The position numbers and the translations under genes are program-made. A stretch of 64,000 bases of DNA from Tipula vernalis (taxonomy: Eukaryota; Arthropoda; Insecta; Diptera; Tipulidae): the NCBI GenBank assembly GCA_958295665.1, contig OY282559.1, positions 136,007,241-136,071,240 on the forward strand, given 5' to 3'. The notes under the pieces were generated by a model that saw only the letters and a program-made list of their open reading frames with translations, was not told where the DNA came from and made no database searches. Each line of letters opens with the position of its first letter. Position 1 is the stretch's first letter. Positions 22,752 through 33,929 of this stretch are shown here, in pieces.

Positions 22752-23581
22752 GTGGTCTAGCTTTTGAACATTAATTGCCTTTTAAAAAAAGACAGAAAAG
22801 AAGCAATAATTATTACCGGATATGTTTGAATTGATATTTAATTGTGTTGGTATTCTGGCTATAAAGATTTTGTAACATATTATTGATAAATTACTTTCAT
22901 ATACTATGCACAATCTTAAGAAGATGAAATTGAAAGAACATACATTATGTTTAACAAAAATTGAATTGGGGGATTATGGGTAAATTTATTTTTCTCATAT
23001 TTTTTTTTAAATGGGCACCGAGGTAAAGAGGTTTATCCTCTAAGGGGGACCTTGCAACATCGCGCCGGCACTGCAAATGATCAAACTAGTCGGTCCGACC
23101 AAATCCGATACTTGGCGAAATTAATTTCTTCCGACTTTCACCGATCCATTCAATCTTTGCAGTCTCAATGGATGTAAATCGCTCAATTATGATCAACATC
23201 ATACGATCACCGGATGAATTCGAATCAATTTTATTTTTTCGGTTTTGAGGTCGGTGCAATGCCGAATATTTTCACTTCCAATAAATTAATGAAAAAAGTT
23301 CGATATTTTTTATATAAGCCATATAAATATCGTTAACATGAAATCTCATTTTTTTAAATTTATAATACAAAGCAGTGTTTATGTTTAAATACAGAATGCT
23401 TTGCAAAGTCCTTTTTTTGGAAATAGAAATAAAGAAGTTCAGTGTAACAACTTTTTTTGCTCTGAAAAAATTATAAGACTTTTAAAATAATTTTTCAATT
23501 TAGCTAAACAATACTTATAGATATTTACTGTATGTGATTCGTGATTGTTAATTAATAATTGGTTATTACAAATCTGTAGCA
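22752..23581. other. no gene recognised
   Basis: AT-rich flank between the CACTA-like element and the non-LTR relic. A GC-richer patch at 23020-23130 has no identified role. Confidence 0.4.
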
Positions 23582-23954
23582 ATGACTCTGTCTTGTGAAT
23601 GTAACGCAAAAGTGTCTGATAACTTTTTTACTTGTGCTGGTGAATGTAATAAACTCATTCATTTTGGATGTGCAGGGATTAAAAACCCTGTTATTGAAGA
23701 CATTTCGATAATCCGAATTTTTCTTGGCGATGTATGTTTATAAAATTCCCAAGGAAAAGAATGATCACATGAGTAAGACTATTGACGCTATATCAGTGTT
23801 ATTGTCCTTGCTAATCAAAACATCACCCGCTATTAATAATAACGTGGAAAAGTTATTTAAACCAATACCATCACAACAGTCGCCTTCTGCAAAATTAAAA
23901 AAAAAAAAAACAACACAATGTAGAATTTGCTTTACCAATTCTTACGAGATCTAA
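23582..23954 (+). pseudogene. non-LTR ORF1 relic with PHD-like finger
   Basis: The first frame from ATG 23582 encodes about 50 residues with a cysteine/histidine pattern C-x-C, C-x3-C, then H-x2-C (CECNAKVS, TCAGEC, IHFGC), the front half of a PHD finger as found in ORF1 of CR1/L2-type elements. It stops and continues in 23724-23954 in another frame, ending with a lysine run and CRIC. In intact elements ORF1 forms RNA-binding particles; the role of the PHD part is not settled. The start is chosen because the finger begins right after it. Confidence 0.55.
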
Positions 23955-24419
23955 AAGTAATGATAAATAATACCATAACAATGCCTACAACTGCTCAAAA
24001 GCCTTCCAACTGTCTAACGGTTAGGCAAAAATATAGAATCGCCCAAAATTATAATTGGTAGTGGTGAATAGAACTCTACTCTATACGTACTGTTGAGCCA
24101 CTACGGTGGATTTTTATTATTTAAGCAAGTACGTTACTGATGATGATCTCATGATGTATATCAAAAACAAATTTAAAGTAGACAAACCTAAGTAATATAA
24201 TACTACTATTAACGTAATGTTGATAGCGATTATGTATCATTTAAAATCGGTATTCCTGTAAGCAAATTTGACCAAATGCTGGATACATCGACACGTGGCC
24301 TCCTGACAGTTTTGATTTAAGGATTTTTTAAATTCACGTCGGAAATTAATGAATAATAATTTTTTAGTCTCGAGCTCAGCTCTAATGGAGTGAATTTGGA
24401 AGTTGAAGACTTTAGGACA

Positions 24420-26046
24420 ATTTATTTGCTAGATCGCTATTTACTAGATTTGCATCGTCGTCGCCTTTTCCAATTTTTTACGGATAATTATGTAGTACAC
24501 AAATGTGACTGATCAACTCTAACTATTGCTAAATCTGGTGGTGGTGGTGTACTGGTGGCTGTGCATAACTCAATTTTGAACTGTGAGGTAATACATATGC
24601 CCGAATTATAACATTGAATTTGTTGCGGTGAAGTTGTCGTGGATTCTTAAATCATTATATTTATATGTGGCGTACATTCCACCTCTGCTAACGAGATTTA
24701 TAATTTACACTCTGATAATATTCAGCATTTTGTTGCGAATTGTAATATGAATGGCATAGTTTGTGGTTTAGGAGATTTCAATACTCCTGGCATAATATGG
24801 CGCACCGATGATGATAATCCGTTTCACGTCTTCCACAAATATTTTCAATGGTAATGCACACATTTTTATTGACTCTAAGTTATCGCTTTATTTGCATCAA
24901 ATTTGTAATTGATTCTGGATTTAGTATTTGTGAATGATCCTAATTATTGATTGATTACAAAGTCAATGGCGCTATTTGTTCCTGAGAGATTATACCATTA
25001 TGGATTGGAAACTGATTTGGACTATTTGGAGCTATTTTGTAAATTCAATAATCATAAACCGCACATACGATGAATTATAACTTTAAAAAAGCGGATATTT
25101 CTGTATTGCATATCCATCGTGGTTTAATAATAACTTGATCAATATAAGAAATAGGAAGAATAAAGCTCACAAGCTTGCTAAGTTAAATGGTGATAATATA
25201 CTTTATAATAATTCATTCCAGCAGTTACGTCAGGATTTCGGAAATCAGTATCAGTAATCAATAATTTGACGGTGGATCCTAAGTTGTTTTGGACATTCAT
25301 TGGTGTTAAACGGAAATTTTCCGGCTATCCTCAGACGATGTCTCTGAATGATGCTACTGCTAACCATGTAAACGATATATGTATGTGTATCTCTATCTCT
25401 CTGTTTAGTCCTGCCTCTACATCTCATTTGGGACAGTATCCTCATAATCGAATAGGTTACCGTTTATTTCTGCGACTGATGTAATCGATGGTATATCCAA
25501 AATGAAATATGGTTGTGGTTTTGATAATATACCCACAACTATTCTTGAAGATCTCAGTAAGTCATTATCATTGCCTTTATCTTTGGTTTTCAATACTTCT
25601 ATGAAGAATGGCATTTTTATGACATCAAAAATTATCGGACAATATCCATGCTCATCAGCCAAATCTTCGTTAGCAATTCAACAACATGGGTTCATCCGAC
25701 AAAGTTCTTCCACTACAAATCTGTTAAGTTAAACATCGAAAGTATTTGAAGCGTTTGAGTCTAGAAGTCAGCTAGATGTAGTTTTTATGGATTTTTGGAA
25801 GGCATTTGATACACCGCAGTTTGACATTCCTATTGGAAAATTAGACAGATTTGGAGTATGCAAATTATTTTTGTATTAGATTGTGAAACAAAGCAAGTGG
25901 TTAGAATAAATGATATTACCTCTAAAACCATTGAGGTTCATTCAGGCGTTCCTCAGTGTTCTCATCTCGGACCTGTGCGGTTTATCATATTCATCGATGA
26001 AATTGCATCTTTGTTCGAATATTGTGGCTGTGAACTTTATGTATAG
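24420..26046 (+). pseudogene. non-LTR endonuclease/reverse transcriptase relic
   Basis: Endonuclease traces: VAVKLSW, YVAYIPP and GLGDFNTPGIIW (about 24620-24810; the GDFN block is catalytic in this fold). RT traces: KLFWTFIGVKRKFSGYP (25281), GFDNIPTTILEDL (25515), then DFWKAFDTPQ (25790), then SGVPQCSHLGPVRFIIFIDEI (25940-26010; the usual GVPQGS has C for G). A DD-containing segment follows at about 26040 with a stop. The portion between the thumb and palm is missing, and the frame changes at least four times. Confidence 0.75.
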
Positions 26047-26062
26047 ATGACATGATCGTAAC

Positions 26063-26290
26063 TACTTTCCCAAGTAGCACAAGTGAGTTGGTATAACGTT
26101 GTACTGTGGTTGGCTAAATGACTACTGGTCGGCTAGCCAACGTTGTGACAATGGTAAGAAAACTGAGATACAACGTTATTGGGGAATAAATTTTGGGTTG
26201 TAACAACGTCGTAATAACTATTATCCGACTTGTCAATTGACCATAGAATACAAGTCAGGAAATAGATATATTGACCACTATTTTGTTTAT
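26063..26290. repeat. palindrome-rich segment with AACGTTGT motifs
   Basis: Starts CCCAAGTAGCACAAGT. It contains TATAACGTTGTAC, CCAACGTTGTGAC, TACAACGTTATTG and TAACAACGTCG. A perfect 8-bp stem GTTGGCTA / TAGCCAAC closes a 17-nt loop at about 26110-26142. The density of self-complementary AACGTT cores suggests a MITE remnant. A similar motif mix (TATAACGTCGC, GTGACGTTGTACCGACGTCG) occurs at about 31308-31405. Confidence 0.5.
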
Positions 26291-27509
26291 ATTTTAGCAG
26301 ACAGGACAACTATTTTTTATAAAATATATAAATAATCATGTTGTCTTCTTTTATCTTATACATATAATAATTATTTGTCTATTTCCTTTATCATCTATTT
26401 CATTATTTACGACTTTATGAAAATTTACTTCATAATAATTGTAAATGTAATATTCACATTCCCTGTTATAATGATAACCCAAAAATCTGGCAAGATACGA
26501 CATATTTTTATAAACAAAGCAAGTTTTATCGTAAATGTGCACCTATCAGTGAACTAAAAACGCATGCGCCTTATAAATTCGTCTTTTTTAAAAATATATT
26601 TCTGTTATTTCAAAAAAAATTTTATTTTAGGTTGACTAAAATTTTCTAAAATCAATTTAAACCATATGGAAATAATCCCCACCTTTAAAATAATGATACT
26701 ACAATAATATTTAGTCATGAGAAGTATGAAAATCAGAATTTTATTTTCAAAAAATACAAATTTTTATATGGATGTATAATTAAAAATGGCGATGAACGGA
26801 TAATTTGGTGCCACAATCAAAGTTAAATTATCGATCATGCGGTGCGATAACTTCGGTTTGGTTCCAGTTAAGCTCTAATTAAATTATGGGTATTATTCAC
26901 TGAATCAATAACAAGAACTTTGGTTCAAAAACGTTATAAAATTTATTTATTATTAAATTGGTCTTGTTCACAAAATGGTTGGTAAAAGAGTGATGATAAG
27001 CAAAAATTGAACAGCGCACGAAAGGCAAGTATAATGCACTAATTTATACTATAAAAATGTTTACGTGTTTGAGCACAATATGTACTATAATTGTATACTT
27101 AAATTTATAATTACTGTGCGCATCCAAATGTATTCATAAATACTGAAAGTTTAACAATCACTGAACTTGTTCGACTGTCATCAGATATAAACAAATTGTC
27201 AAAACGGTAAGTAATAACAATAATAATTAAATTAAGATTACTAATTTGAACTAATTGTAGGCTATAATAACGTACAACAAAGGTTCCAATTCGTGTTTAA
27301 GGTGAAGTGAATATACAGATAAGTTAATTGACAAATTGTCTTTTGAGTTTAAAACTAATAAGTTTCTTATTCATTTTCAGATTGAAAATTATTCTACTGA
27401 TCAACGTCAACCGATCCGATTAGACCATTTGATGTACATTATTAACACGTAAGTAAATATTGAATTTGTCTTTTAATTAAACTATATAATATTCTTGTTT
27501 TGTATTGTT
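26291..27509 (-). other. 3' flank of BEL III, possible LTR
   Basis: No coding motif. In minus-strand sense, the stretch directly after the pol stop should hold the 3' LTR. It contains AATAAATAAATTTT at about 26950 and a TTGTGGCACC stretch (about 26810), which resembles a primer-binding-site neighbourhood. I could not find a matching copy on the 5' side (31200-31560), so the LTR call stays open. Confidence 0.3.
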
Positions 27510-30290
27510 TCAGGTAATTTCAGCTTTGTTCATTAACATCCCGGCCGCCTTGAATCGAATGATACAATTTATTGGTAACAAACATAACTTTTGAATAGGT
27601 CGTTTAGTTAGACCCATAACTGTTTGCAGTGTAACCACCCTCACTTTATTGTCAGAACCTGGATGTAGTTGTACGACTCTACCCAAAAGCCATTTGGAAG
27701 GTGGTAAGTTGGTTTCCTTAATTACAACTATGCTGTCAATCTTAATGTTTGGTTGATCTTGATTCCATTTGGTTCTCTGCTGCAGGTTTGTCAGGTATTC
27801 TAAACTCCATCTGTTCCAAAACTGCTGATTAATTTTCTGAACGATCTGCCATCTGGATAATCTTGATAATTTAGTTTCTTGGAAGTCTTCAGCAGGAATC
27901 TGAGTGGTAGGTCGACCAATAAGAAAATGTGCTGGTGTTAGGGCATCGAAATCTTCGCTGGATAGTACACAAAGTGGACGTGAATTTAAAATGGCTTCTA
28001 TTTCAGCGAGCAGCGTGGACATTTCCTCTACGGTAAGTATATGTTCACCTATCGATCTTTTTAGGTGAAACTTAGTTGACTTAACAGCAGCCTCCCACAG
28101 GCCGCCAAAATGAGGTGATCTTGGAGGTATAAAATGGAAACTTATGCGGTCTCTGTTGAGAAAATCGGAAATAAAATTAGTATTTTTCAGAATTAATTGG
28201 TATAATTGTTTTAATTGGTTTTTTGCGCCAACAAAGTTCGTTCCATTGTCACTGTGTATTTCTTTACAAATCCCTCTTCGTGCCACAAATCTTCGAAGAG
28301 CTGCAAGATATGCTTCGGTTGTGAGATCAGTCACCAACTTTAGGTGGACAGCCTTAGTGCTAAGGCAAACGAATAAGCAAATATAGCTCTTATACGTCTT
28401 CTGCCCTCTTCCTCTGGATAAGTGGGTTGAAAACGGTCCCGCATAATCTACTCCCACTTTTAAAAATGGTCTTATTAGATCAACTCGCGCCTCAGGCAGG
28501 TCACCCATTATTTGAGTCATCTCTTTTGCTTTGTATTTGGTACATTGAACACAGCCATGAACCATCCTTTTTACTGCATTCCTACAACCCAGCATCCAAT
28601 ATTTTTGATGAAATGTAGCTATCATCAAAGTTTGCCCTCCATGTAGATGTCGATGATGGTTTTCTTTTATAATGACTTCGGTGAGGTGATCTCTAGCCGG
28701 TAATATTATGGGGAGCTTGATTTCGTAGGTGATTGATGCGTTTGACCATCTTCCCGCTACCCGTAGTACACCGTACGCATCAATAAATGGTTGTAACGAT
28801 TTCAAGTGGCTCGACTTCTGCAACATTTTGTATGACGAGATATGATTTATATCTGCTGCAAAATGTTTTCGTTGGATTATCTGGATAAGTCTTCTTTCAG
28901 CAATAATTATCTCCGTAGTTTGCAAATAACTGGTTCTAATTTTCGGTTTGCGTTGAAAAACTCGCAAAACATAAGCTAAAACGCGAACCATTTTAGCGAA
29001 ACTGGAAAATTTGTTAATGATTAGTTGGACCACATTATCCTCGTGAACTTGCATATTAGGTTCAGGAAGTTGAACCTGTAATGAATGGGTCATCCTCTCC
29101 TCCATCGTAGCGTTATTGTGTTTATATTGTGATGGCCATTCTTCAGGATCATTTAGCCACTCTGGTCCATTCCACCATAAATTGAAATTAAGTAACTGGT
29201 CTGGTTCTTTCCCTCTCGAGGCACAGTCAGCAGGATTTTCTTCCGATTTAACATGATTCCACTGCGATCTGTTCATATATGTCAAAATTTCCGACGTACG
29301 ATTGCCGATAAAAGTGTTCCAATGTTTTGGATGAGGGGACAGCCAATCTAGGACGATGGTAGAATCGATCCAAGCGTAAATTTTAATAATTTTCGCCTTT
29401 AAAGCTTCGTTTACTGTTCTTAGTAAATTGGCTAACAATAAAGCTCCACAAAGCTCAAGGCGTGGTATTGATAGCTGTTTCACTGGTGCTACATTGGTCT
29501 TAGCGGACAATAGCATGGTAATACTTTCCCCATTAGGTTGGATTATTCTGGCATAAACAGCTGCTGAGTAGGCCTCCTTACTGGCATCGGAGAACCCATG
29601 TAATTCTATAATAGTGTTACAATTTGTTTGGATGTAGCGTGGTATTTTAATCTTTTCGATTAGTGGGAGATTATCTCTCAGCTTCAGCCATTCTTCAGTG
29701 AGATTGTCTGGTAATTGTTCATCCCAGCCTAAATTTGCGATCCACAAATTTTGGAAAAATATCTTCGTTTTGACGATTACTGGTGCTAACCATCCTATTG
29801 GGTCGAATAATCGACTGGCCTCTGATAATATTCCCATCTTGGTAAGAATTGGCTGTTGTTGGAGATTTACGCGGAAATGGAAATAATCTCTCGCTTGTTC
29901 CCAGTGAAGTCCTAGGACCTTTACTGAAGTTGATTCTCGTATTTCGATCGATAAATCTGATTTGTCTTCTGTGGTGTCTATCAGAAGTTGTTCCTTGTTG
30001 GATACCCATTTTCTTAGGTGAAAACCAGCACTCTCTAGGATTGATTGAATATCGTTCTTTAGTCTTCTAGCGTCACAGATCGTGTCTGCTCCCGTCATGA
30101 GATCATCCACATATATTTCCTTCATGATATAATCAGCTGCTTCTGGTAATTGGTCTTTATGTCGTAAAGCTACTTCTAGGAGAGCTCTAGTGGCTAGGAA
30201 AGGAGCACTGGAAGTGCCGTAGGTGACGGTAGAAAAACGGTAGTTTCGGATTATCTCTCCATATAATTCTTTGGTATTTGGTGTCTTCAT
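27510..30290 (-). CDS. BEL/Pao pol, C-terminal 926 residues: RT end, RNase H, integrase
   Basis: Long intact frame. RT end with an intact YVDD box at residues 60-63 (30102-30113). A Pao domain follows with LFDPIGWLAPVIVKTKIFFQ. The RNase H-like part begins HGFSDASKEAYSAAVYA. The integrase has an HHRHLHGG..CVQC zinc-binding module, then core blocks DYAGPF, HSDNGTNF and GGLWEAAVKS (the DDE triad). The C-terminal DUF5641-type tail has W..GRVVQLHPG. An intact pol would reverse-transcribe and integrate the element. The frame lacks its N-terminal RT half, which continues upstream in the 30828-30187 frame. The absence of internal stops over 2.8 kb marks it as the youngest retroelement here. Confidence 0.9.
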   Translation of the reverse strand: MKTPNTKELYGEIIRNYRFSTVTYGTSSAPFLATRALLEVALRHKDQLPEAADYIMKEIYVDDLMTGADTICDARRLKNDIQSILESAGFHLRKWVSNKEQLLIDTTEDKSDLSIEIRESTSVKVLGLHWEQARDYFHFRVNLQQQPILTKMGILSEASRLFDPIGWLAPVIVKTKIFFQNLWIANLGWDEQLPDNLTEEWLKLRDNLPLIEKIKIPRYIQTNCNTIIELHGFSDASKEAYSAAVYARIIQPNGESITMLLSAKTNVAPVKQLSIPRLELCGALLLANLLRTVNEALKAKIIKIYAWIDSTIVLDWLSPHPKHWNTFIGNRTSEILTYMNRSQWNHVKSEENPADCASRGKEPDQLLNFNLWWNGPEWLNDPEEWPSQYKHNNATMEERMTHSLQVQLPEPNMQVHEDNVVQLIINKFSSFAKMVRVLAYVLRVFQRKPKIRTSYLQTTEIIIAERRLIQIIQRKHFAADINHISSYKMLQKSSHLKSLQPFIDAYGVLRVAGRWSNASITYEIKLPIILPARDHLTEVIIKENHHRHLHGGQTLMIATFHQKYWMLGCRNAVKRMVHGCVQCTKYKAKEMTQIMGDLPEARVDLIRPFLKVGVDYAGPFSTHLSRGRGQKTYKSYICLFVCLSTKAVHLKLVTDLTTEAYLAALRRFVARRGICKEIHSDNGTNFVGAKNQLKQLYQLILKNTNFISDFLNRDRISFHFIPPRSPHFGGLWEAAVKSTKFHLKRSIGEHILTVEEMSTLLAEIEAILNSRPLCVLSSEDFDALTPAHFLIGRPTTQIPAEDFQETKLSRLSRWQIVQKINQQFWNRWSLEYLTNLQQRTKWNQDQPNIKIDSIVVIKETNLPPSKWLLGRVVQLHPGSDNKVRVVTLQTVMGLTKRPIQKLCLLPINCIIRFKAAGMLMNKAEIT

Positions 30291-30828
30291 TTGCTACGCG
30301 TACCTGTCGAAACATTTTCTCCACATCCGATGTAAATGCTACTCTGTATTCTCTAAAACGACATAAGATACTGTATAAATTAGTTTGCAAATTAGGACCT
30401 ACTACCAAGCAGTCGTTAAGTGCTTTTCCCGATGTGGTTTTGGCGGAACCATCAAACAGAACTCTCAGCTTTGTAGTGGTGTTTGATGGCTTCATTATTC
30501 CATGGTGTGGAAGATAGTAACCTGGTAACTGTTGTTCTGCAAAACCAATTTCCTTCATATGTCCTAATTTGATATACTCTTCAATAAATTCTTTGTACAT
30601 GTCACAAAATTCTTTATTTTTAGAAAATTTCCTTTCCATTGCCCGCATTCGTTGTATAGCAACACAAATGGAGTCTCCTAAAATAGTAGGTGAATTTATG
30701 AATGGTAAACGAACAATCAAACGACCAGATTCATCTTCCTGCTTAGTCTCCTGGAAATGGGTTTCACAAAATTCTTCTTCCTCCGAAATTTTAAACACAT
30801 TTATTGCTGGTGGCGGTGATACTTTCAA
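30187..30828 (-). CDS. BEL/Pao pol, N-terminal RT half, other frame
   Basis: Overlaps the larger pol frame. It carries the pre-RT acid stretch (EEEEFCETHFQETKQ), RLIVRLPF, RMRAMERKFSKN, then YYLPHHGIMKPSNTTTKLRVLFDGSAKT and FTSDVEKMFRQVRVANEDT. Homology passes to the 30290-27510 frame at about 30240-30250, just before YRFSTVTYGT: one base is extra relative to a continuous pol. This is the only clear lesion between RT and integrase. It lies downstream of the protease block at 31195-30935, consistent with a single gag-pol gene. Confidence 0.85.
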   Translation of the reverse strand: MKVSPPPAINVFKISEEEEFCETHFQETKQEDESGRLIVRLPFINSPTILGDSICVAIQRMRAMERKFSKNKEFCDMYKEFIEEYIKLGHMKEIGFAEQQLPGYYLPHHGIMKPSNTTTKLRVLFDGSAKTTSGKALNDCLVVGPNLQTNLYSILCRFREYRVAFTSDVEKMFRQVRVANEDTKYQRIIWRDNPKLPFFYRHLRHFQCSFPSH

Positions 30829-30840
30829 CTTCCCAAAATT

Positions 30841-31195
30841 GTTTTAAAAATCGATCCAAATTTCCTTTCTCTGGAGTGGTGGTAGCGGTGAATGATTGAA
30901 CTGAATTGGTGTCATCAAATTTACCAGCAACTATCTAACCGAAGAATGATTTTTGCATGGTAGGTCGTGTTTGGTCTCCTAATATTCGTTCTTCCTCTAA
31001 TAGATCAAAGAAATGATCTGACTCAATTAAGATATCAATATCTGCTGATTGGTAGAAGTTTGGATCGGCTAACTGAAATTGATTAAAATATGACAAATCT
31101 AATGGAGTAAATGTAGTTGATGGCCGCTTGGTGGTCAGATTTGGTAATATTAAGGTAGCTAGGTAGTCATTAAATACCACATAATACGACAACAT
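30841..31195 (-). pseudogene. BEL/Pao protease-to-RT linker relic (BEL III)
   Basis: The frame carries LADPNFYQSADIDILIESDHF, matching the conserved BEL block 'LADP.f..s..iDiLiG.d.f', where G is replaced by E. It ends MQKSFFG with a stop; the next in-frame material (WE(V)ES-type linker, LDRFLKQFWEVE) continues at about 30935-30820. The upstream protease active site and all of gag are missing, so the element is 5'-truncated. Confidence 0.7.
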
Positions 31196-31720
31196 AACTA
31201 AGTAATCGGTACACGGTTATAAAATACATATTAGTCGTTCAATAGTTGAAAATAGTCAAAAAAAAGTTGTCAAGTAGATATAAAATAACGCTCTGGCGGC
31301 TGCTAACATATAACGTCGCATTGTGGTCGTGCCGACGAAAAAATAAAAATTGTTAGTTCGATGTCAAACAAGTGAATTTATAGAAATTTGTGACGTTGTA
31401 CCGACGTCGGAAACGGGTTATAAAACTATAAAGTATACTTTTAGAAATAAAGAATACTTTTAGAATCTGAGGATGGAAACACAGTGTTTCCGAAAATATA
31501 TTCATTTTTAAATAATCTAAATTAAATGTTGTAATTTTTAATTTTTAATTGTTAGTTTAACAAGTGTTTAAGGAGTACAAAAATAAGTTTCATCATTATA
31601 TGTGGATTTAGAATTGGATGCGTTTAAGGAAGATGCATATTTGGAAATGATTTAGCAAATAAAAAACCTTCCACTATCATAACACAATTATAGAATAGAA
31701 AATGGAAAATTAAGAAAGTA
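31196..31720. other. spacer between BEL III and the Helitron, no gene
   Basis: Contains AACGTC/ACGTTGT-rich sequence at 31308-31405 reminiscent of 26063-26290, and a short hairpin GGAAACA/TGTTTCC (about 31474). No coding signal. Confidence 0.4.
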
Positions 31721-31744
31721 CCAGGGGACCGAGTTTTGCTCGGT
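31721..31744 (-). repeat. candidate Helitron 3' terminus with hairpin
   Basis: On the plus strand CCAG (31721-31724) precedes ACCGAG-TTTTG-CTCGGT (31728-31744), a perfect 6-bp stem with a 5-nt loop. Read on the minus strand this is a hairpin, then CTGG, followed by T in the flank: the CTRR-type Helitron end inserted before T. The spacing between stem and CTGG is short (3 nt). Confidence 0.6.
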
Positions 31745-31802
31745 GAAAAGAAAGACAGTTTTTTTAATCTCTTTCGCAAAACAACTTTAATTTCATTTTA
31801 TT

Positions 31803-33000
31803 TTATTCGGCTGAGATATAAAAATCGATGTTGCCGAAGTAACCGTCGCCGCTGTCACTATCAAGACTTATAGAAGTTTCATTAGGAACTTCCAATGCTT
31901 CTTTCCACACAACATTATAAGTGTGACGTTCATTTTCAGGTGGTAACAGACCTTTCAAGCTATTTTGCCGTTTAACACGGGAAAATGCTACACACAACAT
32001 ACTGTGATTAAAGACAGGTGTACGAAGGTCGACGCCAACAAATTCGAACATTTGCCCTTGAGATTTATGCACGGTCATCGCAAACGCTGGTCGAAGCGGA
32101 AATTGATGTCGTTTTATTGTACATCCAAGTGGAGGAATGTGTACTTCTTGTCCAGCTTTTTCTCCAGTAATTATTTTTGCTTTAACTATACGTTGTTACA
32201 TAATTCGGTAACAATCAGGCGTGTTCCATTGCACATACCGTCCGAAATATCTTAATTACGCATTAGCATAATTATCGTATTTTTCTTTAGTTTTAATTCA
32301 TGGGGTGGCAAATCTGCAATTTCAATCGAATTAAGAAATTCTGGCGTGAATTCAATACCTCCCTCCTGTTTATCCTTTACAGAATCATGACTTTTATACG
32401 ATTTGTATTCTCCTGGGAGACGATCGACGATCTCAGCATTAATATCACTGACTTTTTGGTCCACTGGAAATTATATCCTCAGGTAATTCGATTTCATTGA
32501 AGTTATTTTTTGGAAGATTCCCATTTCCCAGTTTCAGGATATACTTTGCGAACGATTCCTGTTCAGGATTGACACGCATATTTTTTTTTAACGAAAAATT
32601 TTTGAAATGCTTCCAGAGATGACTTTTTTTGATCGACAAATCGAGTGTTTCACTACGGTTGCTTCGGAGTTGAATAGGTAAGCACTGACGGAAATCACCT
32701 CCAGGGACTAAAATTTTTCCTCTAAATGGCAAGTTTGGATTTGCAATAGACCGCAACAACTGATCTATATTTTGTAAACCATACTTTGGTATTCCAGATT
32801 TAATGCTGCATATTGAATCTGACGAAAGCGAAACTTTCAGACCAAATGTCTTGTGTGATGTTTGTCCAGCAGGCAATAGAGTTGATGCGATTCCAGTAAA
32901 TGCCATACATTTTACTTTGCGATTTTGGCCACAAAGGTTTTACCGGTACCGCCTGGTCCATCTATGAAAAAACATTTTGTTTCATAGTTAGAGTCATTGG
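31803..33000 (-). pseudogene. Helitron PIF1-like helicase relic, C-terminal part
   Basis: Blocks in order on the minus strand: Walker A GPGGTGKTF (about 32960-32935, an isolated frame); SIKSGIPKYGLQNIDQLLRSI and KILVPGGDFRQCLPI (32906-32445; motifs II-III context); INAEIVDRLPGEYKSYKSHDS and PPHELKLKKNTIIMLMRN (32464-32252); then MTVHKSQGQMFEFVGVDL and VAFSRVK (32078-31803; motifs V-VI). It would unwind DNA during rolling-circle transposition. At least three frame changes inactivate it. The ORF end at 31803 agrees with the expected C-terminus shortly before the 3' hairpin. Confidence 0.85.
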
Positions 33001-33237
33001 CTGCACGTAAAATACTGTCCACAATTTAAATCTGTTTTACTTGCAGAAGCCGATACATGCGTTCTTCAGTAGCATAGCTGACTCATCAGAATTTAGAACG
33101 TCCACGTTTTGGTCACCTTCGTAATTGTCAATGTCGTCCATACCATATCGTTCCACCCAGAAACGACTTTCTGTTGCTGTCGCATTTAACTTGAATGCAA
33201 TAATACGATAAGCATGTTTGATTACAGCATCCTCAGA

Positions 33238-33597
33238 TCAATTATTTCGTCGTGCTGGCAGAATAAATTCTTCAGCCAACTGATTTTTGAATGTTTCCCA
33301 GAGACCTTTCGGATCTTCGGGATATCCAAAAATAAGAATCTGAACGAAGAGTATTCGCATTACCGAAGGCATTTTGGACAGTGCTGATTCTTCTAGACCA
33401 TTTATCCACCGTTTATCGTCGAAGCCGAGGCCATGAGCTAGGCAAGCTTGTTTGTATGTCGTATAACGAATGTCATTCACAGTAAGGAGATCATCAAAAC
33501 TTGTTGCGTCCTTGACATGATAGAGAAGTACTCGCAAATGGAAGCATTCTGGTTGAGCAACGTAATTTACGTTGTGAATTCGACCAATGACACACAA
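33238..33597 (-). pseudogene. Helitron linker between Rep and helicase, relic
   Basis: Carries AQPECFHLRVLLYHVKDATS, TYKQACLAHGLGFDDKRW and MRILFVQILIFG, the conserved 'r.yLR.LL..v.ga.sf' region that joins Rep to helicase in Helitron proteins. No catalytic residues are known here. It continues from the Rep relic in a different frame. Confidence 0.75.
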
Positions 33598-33929
33598 TCG
33601 ACGGATTCGCGGTTCTCAGCTGCTCGTTTTTCCATCCCATTTAAAATGTTCGGCCATTTGCTAATAGTAGTAGTAATTCTGGTTTATTTGCATTTGCTTT
33701 AACGCTGCGGTTATGTAGAAAATACGCTTCTAACATTGAACCTTTTTGCCCAATATCTGCCAAATCTTCTTGGGCTTGTCATATCTTGGATTCAATATTG
33801 ACCACGTAAATGAATATTCAAGCGCTGAACGATATGACTCTTTCTTTGGATTTCGTGGCCAAATAATCGCCAGCATGCTTCAGGTGCATTGCAAACTCCG
33901 TTGATTTTCGACAACCTTTATTGAAGCGC

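Larger units (their letters stand above)
23582..26046 (+). mobile_element. non-LTR retrotransposon relic (jockey/CR1-like)
   Basis: A plus-strand series of degraded blocks in the order expected of a LINE: a PHD-like zinc finger ORF1 start (23582), endonuclease pieces (about 24600-24800), and reverse transcriptase pieces (25266-26046). Multiple frame changes and missing middle parts show that it is dead. No 3' tail could be fixed; it ends near a palindrome-rich segment at 26063. Confidence 0.75.

Noticed and set aside
26810..27509. LTR of BEL III as a firm call
   Set aside because: No second copy of this sequence was found near 31200-31560, so only a flank description is given.
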